A DNA stretch of 64,000 bases from Thuidium tamariscinum (Eukaryota > Streptophyta > Bryopsida > Hypnales > Thuidiaceae): NCBI GenBank assembly GCA_947034885.2, contig OX344749.2, positions 47,769,682 through 47,833,681 of the forward strand. The letters run 5' to 3'. Below the pieces are notes generated by a model, which had not been told where the DNA came from, searched no databases, and was given only the letters and a program-made list of their open reading frames with translations. Shown here piece by piece: positions 34,691 through 45,718 of this stretch (within the stretch, counting starts at the first letter, position 1; each line of letters opens with the position of its first letter). The translations under genes were made by a program, and so were the position numbers.

Positions 34691-36400
34691 TCAATTTTCA
34701 GGGTTCTCAATTCCGGTCTTAGATCCGTAATTGAGTCCCGTCTTTTCCCTAGGAGGGACTTCTACTTGTTTGTAAACTACCCGGGTCTGCTGAGGTTTCT
34801 GACATTGTGCAGCTATATGACCATATTCCTGGCAGTTTTGACACGGTAACATCATGGGTGCCCCCTGACCGGGTCCTTTAAAAGGACAAACATTTGCATA
34901 GTGGTCTGGGTTTCCACAGATGAAACAGAAGCCATAATTCTTTAACTGAGAAGGGAGGTTAGGATTCATCCCTATTGGGGCAGATCGAGGTCCAACAGTT
35001 GCCCTCATTAGCTGCTGCGGTGGTCTTCCTCTCCCGTAGGTTGACTGAATTTGGAAGACCGGATTCAAGTCCTCTTCCTCTCCTTCTTCGGGCAAGGTGT
35101 AGTACACCTCTCCTTCCTGATTGATGTAGTTGATTCGGCGTCCATATTGTCGAGTGCATTCACTCGGGAAGTGTCCTACTTCCTGGCATCTTGGGCACCA
35201 GACATTCGCACGGTTGGTTGGAACTGTCCTCCTCGGGTTCCGATTTTCGGCCAAGTTTACTTTGATGGCTTCCAATGACTCCTGAACCTTCTTCATGAAC
35301 TCCTTCGATTCGTCTTTTTCGATTTTTACCTTGACAACTCCTTTGCTCTTGTCTGCTCTTGAGTTCTTGCGGAGATGACGGTTCCGGGATCCGGCCTTTG
35401 ATCCCGACGCTCCGGCTGAGTCTGAACTTGAATCCTCGGACAACGAAGTAGGAGTGGTACTGCCGCTGCTTGAGCTTGAGCTGTCAGAGTGCTTACCCCT
35501 TCTCTTCCCTTTCCTTGAGGTCTTCTTGCCCTTCCGATCCGACCTTTTGAGGGCGTTCCGGAGTGACTGGGCCGAATCTTCATAATTCTGGGCTGCTTCC
35601 ATAGCTTCACGAAGCGTGGCTGGCCTGGTTTGTCGGATCTGAAATCCCATCTCCTCCGGGAATCCTGCAACGTACCATTCCACCTGCACACTTGGAGCTA
35701 TGTCCGTAGTCAATTTTTGGATAAGGGATTTAACCCTTTGTCCATATTTACGTACTGACTCCGTTGGTTTCATCGTCATTCTGCTCAATCGACCTAGGGC
35801 TCTAGCTTCACCCCCTGCCTCTCTGAAAGTGCGGACAAATAACAAAGTTAGTTGGTCCCAGTCATTCCGGGTGTGAGCCGGAACATCTTGGTACCATTTC
35901 AGGGCTTCTCCCTTGAGTAATCCTTGAAATATCCTTTGTTTGGCATCGAATTCTTCTTGGTTAGCCAAGACAATAGATTCGAATTCGCATAACCAATCAT
36001 CGACATCCTGATTCCCATCACCTCTGAACCTACTGTATTTCAAACGGGTAGATCCCACCATGGTTTCTGGTCTGGGTCCGGACCGTATGGATTCTGTCTC
36101 GTCGTCTGACTGGACCTGGACTTCTTCTACAACAACCGGAACTGGTCTCCGAGGTGGAGAGAGTTCTACTTCCACCTCGAGTACCTCTACTTCGATACTG
36201 GGGTCAGTTTCTGGTGCTGGATGGTTTCGGGGTTCTGTGCTAACACTAGGAAGGGCGTGGACCAAGATTTCTCCTCTATTGAGTCGGGCAGACCTTCTTT
36301 CTGAAGTTCCTCCCTTTTCCGTTCTATTCATGAGTGAGATTTTACTCTTTGTCCTTGACGTTCCTAAAGACTTTGATAGCTTACCGTATCGGGATGATCC
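34691..36400 (-). pseudogene. Gag region of the retrotransposon (fossil part)
   Basis: It contains a Ty3-type gag capsid domain (DDWLCEFESIVLANQEEFDA, EALKWYQDVP), a basic Ser-rich linker, and three CCHC zinc knuckles (CPRCQEVGHFPSEC, CFICGNPDHYANVC, CQNCQEYGHIAAQC). It follows the primer-binding site and precedes the protease. Confidence 0.88.
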
Positions 36401-36470
36401 GTAACTAGTTTTAGCTTTTAAAGTGTAACCCTCTATCGTGGTCCGGATTCGAGAACTTAGCAGTTTCAAA

Positions 36471-36488
36471 TCCCCGGCAGCGGCGCCA
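36471..36488 (-). promoter_or_regulatory. Primer-binding site, tRNA-Asp
   Basis: The plus-strand sequence TCCCCGGCAGCGGCGCCA equals the 3' end of plant tRNA-Asp at all but one position as I recall that tRNA. It lies 8 bp inside the 5' LTR. tRNA-Asp priming is common in plant non-chromovirus Ty3/gypsy elements such as Athila. Confidence 0.75.
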
Positions 36489-37763
36489 CTTTCTCGTGTC
36501 GTAGCACAGGAAAGCACAATTCCTTCTCTAAGGCTTTAGAATGCACTAAATTAGCCTTAAAGTGACTCGTGTATCGTTCCCAAGAGATTTGGTCGAAAGT
36601 TGACGAAAGACCGGAATACGTTAGTGGTTATCACAACAAAACCCAAGCAAAAGACTGATCCGGTCTTGGTCTCCAACGTTCCTAAGATTTCCTTGGACCT
36701 GATTACCAGATCAATCCTTTATCCTTCCAAACTAAGTCTATCTATCTATACCTGTATGTTCACCACCTTGATGCTTACGCTCACTAGATATGGGACTAAA
36801 GACCGGATACTAGTAGCTGGTCCAATCCCTAGTATAGTAACCAAGTGTAAGTTTAACCTCGATAACAAGAGGGATCTGCTTGTTTGGGCGTTTAGGAAGG
36901 AAGCTTACTCCTACCCTTCAAGTTTTAAAGTGTCAGAAGTTCCACTTATGAGTAAAAAGAAACTACTACTACAAACAGACCGGAATACCTCACAACTGGA
37001 CCGGGACTAATCCGACCCAATAGGTCACGCAAGCACTCCTGCCTAATCCTAACAAAGACTACAACGATGGAAGAACCAGTTAGTCTAATCCCTGGTAGAA
37101 TAAGGGCGGTAGCTTATGCAAGAGAGCTGAATTTCCTCACTTAGTCCTTCTTTCTTCTACAGAGACCGGATCACCATTCAGTTGGCATTTGGCCGGACGC
37201 TCCCGATCTCAAACCCAGACTCTACAAGTGTCTATCTCTATCAAATACTCCCTAGACCTGTTTCAGAAAGCACTGTGGGATCCTGCACAAATTCCCTATC
37301 AAAACCGAATTCACTTTAAGTCCAGAGACCGGATAAACTGACCATCCGGGCACACACTTATCCACACAAGGTTGCAATCCTAACCATCACCATAAGACTT
37401 TGACAAGGTCCCATGCACACAGTCCACTTCAGAGTGAATCAGAAAGGTTCTGACTTGTATTTGCAACACAAAAACTTGTGAAAGTAAGATAACATAATGC
37501 GCGCCCGAATTCAATTACGAACCGGGTTTAAATACTAAACTGCAAGAAAACCTAAAAGTGCAAATGGAATCAACACCAGCCGCCAAGAATGCCACCTCAC
37601 ATTCCTCTACAACTTGGGTAGGTTGACTTCCACAAAACTACAAAAATACCAACAAAATAGGATCACAGATCCTACATATCTGGATCCGGTCTAAGTTCAA
37701 AAGTTCCTAACCTAAATATAACTTGGTTTAGCCGCCTTCCTATCTACCTGTAATTAATGCCCC

Positions 37764-38102
37764 CTATTTCCTCGCCTTCTTGAGAGGCGACGCACCTTTC
37801 CGGGCTGGCTGCTTCTTCGGAGACCGGTACATCTTGATGGGCTTGGGTTTCGGTTTGGTCTTACCCCGCGCCCTGGCCCTGGTCTTCGTGGTCTCTGCCA
37901 ATGCCTGGTCCGCATCTGAGTACTGTTCCGACTCATCACCGGAGTCGGTCTCTTCCTCCGAGTCCTCATCTTCCTCATCTGACTCCTCTTCCTCTTCATC
38001 CCGGGCCTTCCGCTTCACCTTGGATGTCTCCGCGGTCTTCTTCTTGAATCCGGTGATGGGCGGGTGGTGCACTATCTTGCTTTGCGGGGTCTGCTCCCCC
38101 AC
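37764..38102 (-). CDS. Acidic/basic tail ORF in the 5' LTR
   Basis: Duplicate of the tail ORF in the 3' LTR: an acidic cluster followed by a Lys/Arg/Pro-rich end. See the 3' LTR copy for its relation to the solo LTR B protein. Confidence 0.4.
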   Translation of the reverse strand: MGEQTPQSKIVHHPPITGFKKKTAETSKVKRKARDEEEEESDEEDEDSEEETDSGDESEQYSDADQALAETTKTRARARGKTKPKPKPIKMYRSPKKQPARKGASPLKKARK

Positions 38103-38126
38103 TCTCTCGGCAGTCCGGGCTGGTCC

Positions 38127-39860
38127 CTAGCTTGGTGACCCGGATCCAGATCCGGTCTTCAGTATAGAGCGGACCTGCACCGTTGCCTTCGCTTCCCCTC
38201 CGGTCTTTGGTTGTGTGATGACCGTGGGTGATGACTTGCTTGGAGAATCATCCAACAAGGTGATGAACTTGGTCTTCTCCCTTGGTGGTGTAGTTCCCCG
38301 GATTATCTCCCTCAACACAATCGGCTCGGGTTCCGGCTCCTTGGTCTTCTCGGGTTGAGAAACCCTGGGCTCTTCAATCCGGGCCGGTGGGACAGATTCC
38401 TCCTCCACTGCGTCGGTCCTGGTTCCCTCTTCCTTCGCCGGTTCAGATATGCCGGCTTCTACCTCGACAGCTGCTAGTGGTGGCTGATCCTTCGGTTGCT
38501 CCTTCTCCATCTTTGTCTCTTCCGGTCCTGAGACCGGAGCAGAACTAGCTTGGACCTCCGTGACTACTGACCGCCACTTCTCCAGCGCTGCCTCCATTTT
38601 CTTGTTGTAGGCCACCAGAGCTGTAAGCATCTGAGGACCCACCATCTTGCCTGCTTCCAAGACCTTCCTGTCGAAAAGCATGGCTTTGTTGACGACTTCA
38701 CCCGGATGCGTGATGAACTCTCGGATTTCTCCGAGTGTGTTCCGGGCCTGCGTGGTGAGTCGTCTCTCTTCATCCAGCTCCTCCTGAGTGTGATGGAGCT
38801 CCCTCCTCAGGGCTGAGACCTGATTTGTTAGCCGGAGTACCTCCTCTCTGTCCCGACTATCATGAGCCTCCTGAATCAATTCTCCCAACACCTCCATGAT
38901 CTTGGAGGGGGGAATAGAGCCTAAAGCTTGGCTTATGGCCCGCAATAACCCTCTCTCCTCTAGGTGGTGCTTTCTGAAATCTTCCAGGTCTCGCAGGATC
39001 CTTAGCAAGGGATCCTGTTCCCAGACCGGATCTAACCTCTGGGCTTCCCCGGCTACTACAGGGGTTTCTAGAGGTGGATCCTCTCTTCCTACCTCTGGAA
39101 CCTCCTCTACTTCTTGTGTGCCTCCTTGATGCCCCTCCTGACTCTCATCCTCGGAGTCCTCCTCATCCTGGTCATTTTCCGCTTCCGGGTCTGCAATCTC
39201 ATACTCTATCAATGCAGCCCCTACCTCGTAAGCTTCCATCTCCTTCTCTCTCAAGAGGTCTAACAAATGATACAGATGAAACAGGAATGGTGAAATGGGA
39301 GAGGGTTTAGATTTCCCAATTCCTTTCACCATTCGGTCCATCCGGTCCCTCATAACTAACCCCCAATCTATCTTCCTGTCTCCCAACAGTGCACCAAAGA
39401 CAGTGTTGGCCACGGTGACCGTAATCCTACTAGGTCTATCCGGGTTCAAGATCGCCATCATGAACCGCAGTAGCCTCTTGTGTCTAGCAGACACACACTC
39501 TGCTACTGTAAAGCCGTCCTTCGGGTTGGTGGGCCTGCGGAACTTCCCTTGGTGGAATTTGTCCGTCCGGGTGCCCGTTGCATCTCCTCCTTGCTCGAAG
39601 GCGTACACCTTGCGCCACATCGCTGCACTCCACTCCTTTGGCAGCGCCCGGACCGTCCCTTTCCACTCGTTGGTCTGGCCGGCCAGTAGCTCCTCCACCA
39701 TCGCCTCATCCTTCAGGTTCCAGGGGTGAGCCATGAACCCCTCGCAGCCCATCTGCCTGAGGTCTTCCTCCAGCTCCCTCTTGTCTTGTGCGTCAGTTGG
39801 CACGACCGGATTCACATTCCGGAAGGCTAGAATCCTTCCTTCCTGCACCTCTTCTGCCAT
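38127..39860 (-). CDS. LTR-encoded protein (577 aa), copy in the 5' LTR
   Basis: Duplicate of the ORF in the 3' LTR. The start ATG is at 39860 (MAEEVQEGRILAFRNV). In order it has a conserved N-terminal block, an acidic spacer, a coiled coil (EEVLRLTNQVSALRRELHHT onward), a Pro/Glu-rich region and a segment with TLLDDSPSK, which parallels VILDDSD in solo LTR B. This copy is the one downstream of the 5' LTR promoter. It could be an accessory protein made ahead of Gag. Function unknown. Confidence 0.75.
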   Translation of the reverse strand: MAEEVQEGRILAFRNVNPVVPTDAQDKRELEEDLRQMGCEGFMAHPWNLKDEAMVEELLAGQTNEWKGTVRALPKEWSAAMWRKVYAFEQGGDATGTRTDKFHQGKFRRPTNPKDGFTVAECVSARHKRLLRFMMAILNPDRPSRITVTVANTVFGALLGDRKIDWGLVMRDRMDRMVKGIGKSKPSPISPFLFHLYHLLDLLREKEMEAYEVGAALIEYEIADPEAENDQDEEDSEDESQEGHQGGTQEVEEVPEVGREDPPLETPVVAGEAQRLDPVWEQDPLLRILRDLEDFRKHHLEERGLLRAISQALGSIPPSKIMEVLGELIQEAHDSRDREEVLRLTNQVSALRRELHHTQEELDEERRLTTQARNTLGEIREFITHPGEVVNKAMLFDRKVLEAGKMVGPQMLTALVAYNKKMEAALEKWRSVVTEVQASSAPVSGPEETKMEKEQPKDQPPLAAVEVEAGISEPAKEEGTRTDAVEEESVPPARIEEPRVSQPEKTKEPEPEPIVLREIIRGTTPPREKTKFITLLDDSPSKSSPTVITQPKTGGEAKATVQVRSILKTGSGSGSPS

Positions 39861-40090
39861 CTCTCACTTGACGCCTACACAATCTAGGCGCGGTCCAACT
39901 TAACTAAACCTCCCGCGCTCAAGAACCTGTCAGCTAGCGTAGTGCTATTCGCTCAACTATGTACCAGACCGGATTGACAGTTTATCTATCCCTTCTCTCT
40001 GTCTGTAGACCGAATACTCTATCTCTGGCCGGAAACCCTTTCTCGAACTGCGTGCAAGAAAGTGGCAGGACCTAGCCCTGCTTCCCTGGT

Positions 40091-40100
40091 CTTATACTTT
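40091..40100 (-). promoter_or_regulatory. Putative TATA box of the 5' LTR
   Basis: AAAGTATAAG on the minus strand, at a distance from the LTR ORF similar to that of the TATATAAA boxes of the solo LTRs. Confidence 0.4.
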
Positions 40101-40704
40101 TTCCCCCGGCATTAATTACTGACCGTTAGGTTTAAACCAGTCTGGTCACGTGGGAGAGATCCCGACGATCTCTAGACTCGGTAGCCACTCATTACCTATC
40201 CGGTCTCGGTCGCTAGGTGGGCGGAATCCGGGATTTCATACGCTGTCCCTTAACGTAGTTTCTGGTTTACGGTCTAGGGTTTTCCGGTTTCCGGTCTTGG
40301 TCCCAATTATGTGTAGAAACTAAGAAAACAACAAAAAAAATGGGGATTGAATAGATCCCTCTTCCCATATTTTGCTTAAGAACCTGCTTAGGTGAATTCT
40401 AGGTTGCCACACTTTTCCCCACAATAATTTTCTTAATACACTAGAAGCACTTAAAACGATGCATCTTCCTTTATTTATTGTCTATGTCGAGGAACCCTCC
40501 TCACTGTACAAACTTTGGCGGTTTCAGTTCATACAACATCATCCTCCATACCTTGCTATTTTACCTCACATACGCTTTGCTACATTCGAGATTTGAGAAT
40601 AATTACGGAGGAATTGCCTTCCAATCTTGAAATACATAAATCACAAGCTAAAACATAATACAGTAGACCACAAAATTTAAGACAATCAGTGGAACTTGTC
40701 TTAC

Positions 40705-42492
40705 CGCTTCTGTCAAGCTCCGAGTCCACACTGATGAGTTCTTCAATCTACGATACAAATCGACTTCTTTTAAGTCCAACGACGTCCCCAACCAAAGATC
40801 ACCAGCCCCGGCTTCCCTTTCACCTTCACTTGACTGCAAAAGTGACCACACAACACCAACATCTGGAATTCCATCTCCAAGGTACACGGACGGCACTCGT
40901 GCTACAACCAGCACACAAGAACGGCTTACATGCTCCAACAATATCAACAGGACAATCACAGCTGTATCACAAGTACTTCCCAAATTTTGTTCATTTCTTA
41001 CACAAGAAGTGAATTGTTGGTAACAGCTCTTTCGTAATTATTTCCTCAAGGGCTTCAGTGTTTCACTCTAACACAGACTCATAGAGACCAGAACATGCGC
41101 TTCCATGAAAATGATTACATGATGACCTGCGAGCAACAAATCGTTTTCACTTTACCTGACTTCGTGACTTCAGAAACATAACTTTCCTCTTCCCACGTCG
41201 TACTAGCAAATGTTGTAAGACAAGTGGCGTAAATTTAAAAAGCTAATGCTTCATTCAAACGGCAAGGACATCGTCATTAATTATCCAAAAACTGTCAGCC
41301 CCCTTTTATCAGTACCTGGATTCATGTTGAATGCATTCCATAAAAGGAATGCAACAATGGTACTCACAGGTCTCAGTTGACTATAACTGCTGCAACCTAC
41401 TTTGAAGATATCAAACTTCCGACACTGCATAAGAAAATCAATAAAATGAAGTCCAAACATGTGTTCGCCTCTACCAGGTATGAGTACTACAAGATACCAC
41501 GGCTAGAAAGAACTAGTGCTCTACGAATTTTTTACCTAAATCACGACTGTCGTTTCATCTCCACATGTAGGACACGGTGACTGATAAAAACTTAGCATAA
41601 TTACTCCTTCAATGCAAACGACCTTGTCTTACACATACAACTATTATTGTACCTGGAACTCCCCTAATTCAGTCCACTCCGTAACGATTGAATCGATCTC
41701 TGTCTTGAAGTTAAATACTCCACCACAGGAACTCCTGTTGCCTCCACTTGACTTTGGAGAAGCGCTACGTTCTTTCTCCTTGCAGCCACTTCCTATCCTT
41801 CTCTCAGTTAATTGCTCTGCTTTTCGAACATCGTTGCATTTTCTGTGCTGCAAGCTTCTTCTGATTGTAGTTCGCTCCCTAGGACTCCTGATCTTCCAAT
41901 GTACCAAACAACGTTGCCCGTCCTCCAACAACGATGCCGTCTGAGCCGCGTCTCTGCAAAAGACAATGAATACAAAAGACAAGAACTTTAATTCCTCGGA
42001 CTACAAAGATCCTGAAATAGAAGGCGGCGATGCCCGAGGATTATCATGTCAAGGCCCGTATCCCTAGAACATCAAATGCTATAGCAGCTAGTATAATTTT
42101 GTACACCTATTTAAACTTTCTCCACCAAAGGCTGCGGACGTTTCTAAAAAAACAAGGGTAAGAATAAGTCTTCGAAGTTTTACATGCACAACCGCCTTCG
42201 ATGAATTTACTATGAACAAGGCAAGCGGTTCTAGGAAGCAAGCTGAGAAATTTGTAACTGGAAGCGTCGATAACCACGTACCGCTACTGTACAGAACTTT
42301 GACTGCGCTACAGTGACGGACTTATCACGTTACAGGACTCTCAGAGAACTTACCAGGAGGGTTAATTTTTACTTCCCCTCCTCTTCACATAACTTACAGG
42401 TTCATTCTCGAAGCCGCCGCTTCCTGAAGTTGTGTACGTTCTTTCTCAACCACTGCTTGGTAGCGTTTGAGCTCATACGCTGAGATCGACAT
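40705..42492 (-). CDS. TNPA-like CACTA protein, exons 1-3
   Basis: Exon 1 (42398-42492) begins with ATG at 42492 and encodes a helical MSISAYELKRYQAVVEKERT start. Exon 2 is 41653-41953 and exon 3 is 40705-40833. All junctions are GT-AG, and phases join without a gap to exon 4 at 25889 on the other side of the retrotransposon. Exon 2 is Ser/Arg/Lys-rich. A second diverged copy of exons 1 and 2 with the same lengths (95 and 301 nt) lies at 52373-53215, which supports these exon borders. The likely role is the DNA-binding accessory protein of a CACTA element. Whether an intron enlarged by 13.9 kb is still spliced is unknown. Confidence 0.65.
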
Positions 42493-43100
42493 GTTGCTTC
42501 ACGAGAAATACTGCAGAAGCGTTTGACACAATCCCTTACGCCACATTGTTAGATCAATGGCACTTACAACTTGAGCTCAATATGTGAATACCTGTACGGT
42601 TGCCCCCTCCGATTTCAACTGCAGTAACCCATATTCCCAAGCTGCCACCTTCAACTCCTCTCTTTCTTCGTGAATGACGACCTGTGCGAAATAGGCAGCC
42701 TTCCTCCTCTATGTAAGCCAAGTTTCACGCAAACATCCTTGACATGCGCTACAAGGGTCTTTGTACTTCAACGCAGTGAGAAGAGCCTTCAAGGCATCCT
42801 CAGTAAGGTAGAATTACTGGAAAACCTGAAATTGGTGGACACTGCCTATGCTTCTCCTCCCGATTGTGTAATTTTGAATACACTGTTTATTGAACACGTG
42901 GAGGAAGGAATGACTGACTGCCATTACTATAGACCAAGGAGTCACTTCTCTATGTTATGGAAATTAATGAGGTGAAGTCGACCTCTTAGGATGTGGTGAC
43001 CGTCAATGTACATTTTGTTTTCAGCTTATTCACAAATCCTTTCTTCCACTTCCTGACGATGGAACTCACCGGTAAGTTCTTTCAAACTATGTGTCCCCAT
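42493..43100. other. 5' flank of the TNPA-like gene
   Basis: Parts of this region match the flank of the second copy at 53.2-53.7 kb (for example near 42870 and 53530), so the duplication extends upstream of the ATG. A minus-strand frame near 42590-42690 (VVIHEEREELKVAAWEYGLL) followed by a GTATTC donor could be an upstream exon, but its connection is unclear. Confidence 0.35.
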
Positions 43101-45718
43101 CGTCTTCAAATTCTAGAGTAAAGACTTCTAAATTTCACATAAACATCAACATTGAACCTAATGCCCACCAATTATTGGCACTTCAATATACCATTGTTTA
43201 CTAATTGAATAATTAACTACTCTCAACATATTCAAGATTTTCATTTCATTTGAAGACTCAACCTTGCTTTTTTTCCACAACTCCGTATCAATTTTTTACT
43301 AGCAAAATGTTAATGTCATGCATATCCATATGTCGTATTTGGAGTGACCACAATTGGTTTAGCTACCATAATGGGAAGAAGTTCACAGGTTTAAAATTGT
43401 ATTATTATTAAGTTTGCCAACATCAAATAAAAATTTCAAAAAACAACCCATTTGGATGAAAAAAATATGGAAGTAAAATGGCTTGTAAGTTTTGTATTTT
43501 TTGATTCTATGACTACATTCTTACTATTCCAACTTTGAACAAAAGTAAATGCAATTTTGGCTTAGTCAACTACTTGATATACTTCCACATTCATATTTCA
43601 AGAAAATATGTATTCTAATAATAACAAATCCAACCCTTGGATAGAAAATAACTTCATAATGTATCCCTAAAAATTAGGATGACTTTCATCCAACCTATAA
43701 TCAGAAAGAAATCTGACACTGAATCTGTACATAGTCTAGAAAATGGACATCGAAGCACTTAGGGGTTAAATTATTGCATAAGTATCTCAAAAAAAAATTG
43801 TAGTTCAACTCCAAAATGCATGTGGCACCAAATTATCCTATCAACAATACTTTGAAGTTAAATAAAACCTAATGAAGTTGCTAGTTCTTAATCTTTAAAT
43901 TTTCTAAGGTATTTTTCCACAAATCCATAGAAAATAATCAAAGTATAGAAGTGACAATTTAAAATGTTTATTCCACATGGTTTGAGGCCTTAGACCTTTA
44001 AGGATGCAATTTTGGTTTAGAAATTGTACTTCAAATACACACATAGACATATAAAATTGTTCAAAATTATGAATTGTAACCTACTGCAAAATTCATGCCC
44101 TAATGCAATGAAATTGACTTTTTTGATATTTGTTTTGGCAAAACCTAATGTTGCTAGAGGTTTTTACAAACAAATTGATCAAAAATTGAGTAGCAAATGG
44201 AGAATGATAATACATGAGCTAAAAATATGATCAATATCTCTCTCCTAAATATAAATGATCAATACTTGCCTAGGTCTACTTTTTGCAAGTACCCAATTTG
44301 GAATATGAATTGTCAAGCCCTACTTTGAGCTATGTAATGTAGTGAATGTATACTCAATGTTGTACCAAATTATTGTGCAAATTATACAATTGATAAGTTC
44401 TTCATTGATTATTGTGATCCACTATTTAATTAGGATTGAATAGTAATTCTATTAATAGAGATGATAGAAGCATGGAATTCTCAAAATGTATAAAAAAACA
44501 AATTTGATTGCAAATGACCTTATTGGATATTGATTTGTTTTTGGAATAATTGTGGTGCATTTCAAGATGCAAACTATTTAGGTTGAATTGTTGAAAAGGA
44601 AAAATGTGAGATTTGTGGATGTCATTTTATAGTCCACTGTATAGGAAAGTTTTGGTGTTTTTTGTCAAATAATATATTTTTGGATTGTCGGATAGGTGTT
44701 GAAGTGGCCAAAATATGGATCATGTAAGTAATCTTCTTCAAGTTTGTGCTCATTTGAAAAGCACTATAATTTCATTTTTCACAAAACTAAAATGCCATTA
44801 GAAAAATATGATTTTCAAGAAAGACAAAACTTTGGTGTCTTGTAAGTGAATGAAAATTCTTATGCACCAATATTGGGTTTCATGAAGTATAATTATGGAT
44901 TTTTGTGTATTCAAAAAATGTGGCATTCTACATTAATAAAAAAAAGGTACAATTCTTTTTTAACTTTAGAAATTAAGAAAATAACACTGTAGAAATGGTT
45001 AGACACTTTTGCCATATCATTTGCCTATGATTTGCCAAAATCCTTTGAAATTGTTGTTATTTAGCTTACTTTTGAATGTATTTATTTTTACTCATTCAAA
45101 GTTTAAATTAAGATATTCTCATGTCCATTCAAGTTTTTCCTCAATGCTCTTCCAATAATCTTAGTAATTTTACATCTATTATAAACTAATCTTTTACTTC
45201 CTATAACTTTTGTAGTGTATATAGTGCATACCCCATTTAAAATAACAATGGAACGTATTTTGTAGTCCCACTACCTCAAATGTCAAATGACCAAAAATAT
45301 TTGATGAGATTAATAGCAAACTCAAGATTAATGCAACCCATTCAAGTGTTATTTTTTCAATTTTTTGGGGGCTCCAATAATATGTTTTGTGAATGTAACA
45401 TGTAAATGTTCAAATTTAAATGTTTAGATGATATTTTATAGTCCTAGTTACTTGTGAAAATTTAGGTCAAGCCCCCAATGATAATCCTATGTAGAGATTG
45501 ATTACATTTTTACATTACTAAAACTTGGTTTTATTAATATGTATTGGATGTAAATTTGTCTTTACTTTTATTTGTAACTTTCCAAATCTATAGCTTATTA
45601 AGTTATGTATTCTTGAGTTATGGCTACTAATAGAGATGGGTTTTTTTTCTTGAATCAGGTATAAGAATTATTTTATGTTAAGGTAGCCTTAGAGGTTTGG
45701 AAACATCTACATCTACAA
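43101..45718. other. AT-rich DNA upstream of the TET/JBP-like gene
   Basis: Strongly AT-rich, with no coding frame, RNA gene or clear repeat. It starts abruptly next to the TNPA-like copy and probably contains the promoter of the downstream gene. Confidence 0.4.

Larger units (their letters stand above)
36497..40411 (-). repeat. 5' LTR (3,915 bp)
   Basis: Same length as the 3' LTR and about 99.85% identical by eye. A TATA-like AAAGTATAAG (minus strand, 40091-40100) lies some 230 bp before the ATG of the LTR-encoded ORF. This places the ORF upstream of gag in the genomic transcript unless splicing or a separate start is used. Confidence 0.95.
26493..40416 (-). mobile_element. Long-LTR Ty3/gypsy retrotransposon, nearly full length and very young
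   Basis: The element spans 26498-40411 (13,914 bp) with its sense strand on the minus strand. It has two 3,915-bp LTRs, TG...CA ends and a perfect 5-bp target duplication CTTTT (26493-26497 and 40412-40416). The 6,084-bp interior carries a tRNA-Asp primer site, gag with three zinc knuckles, protease, reverse transcriptase, RNase H, integrase and a polypurine tract. The order PR-RT-RH-INT places it in Ty3/gypsy. No chromodomain follows the integrase, which suggests a non-chromovirus (OTA-like) lineage. The LTRs differ at only about six sites by eye (~0.15%), an insertion age of roughly 0.05-0.15 million years at commonly used plant rates. The coding interior is broken at about three places. 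It sits in intron 3 of a CACTA gene. Confidence 0.95.
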
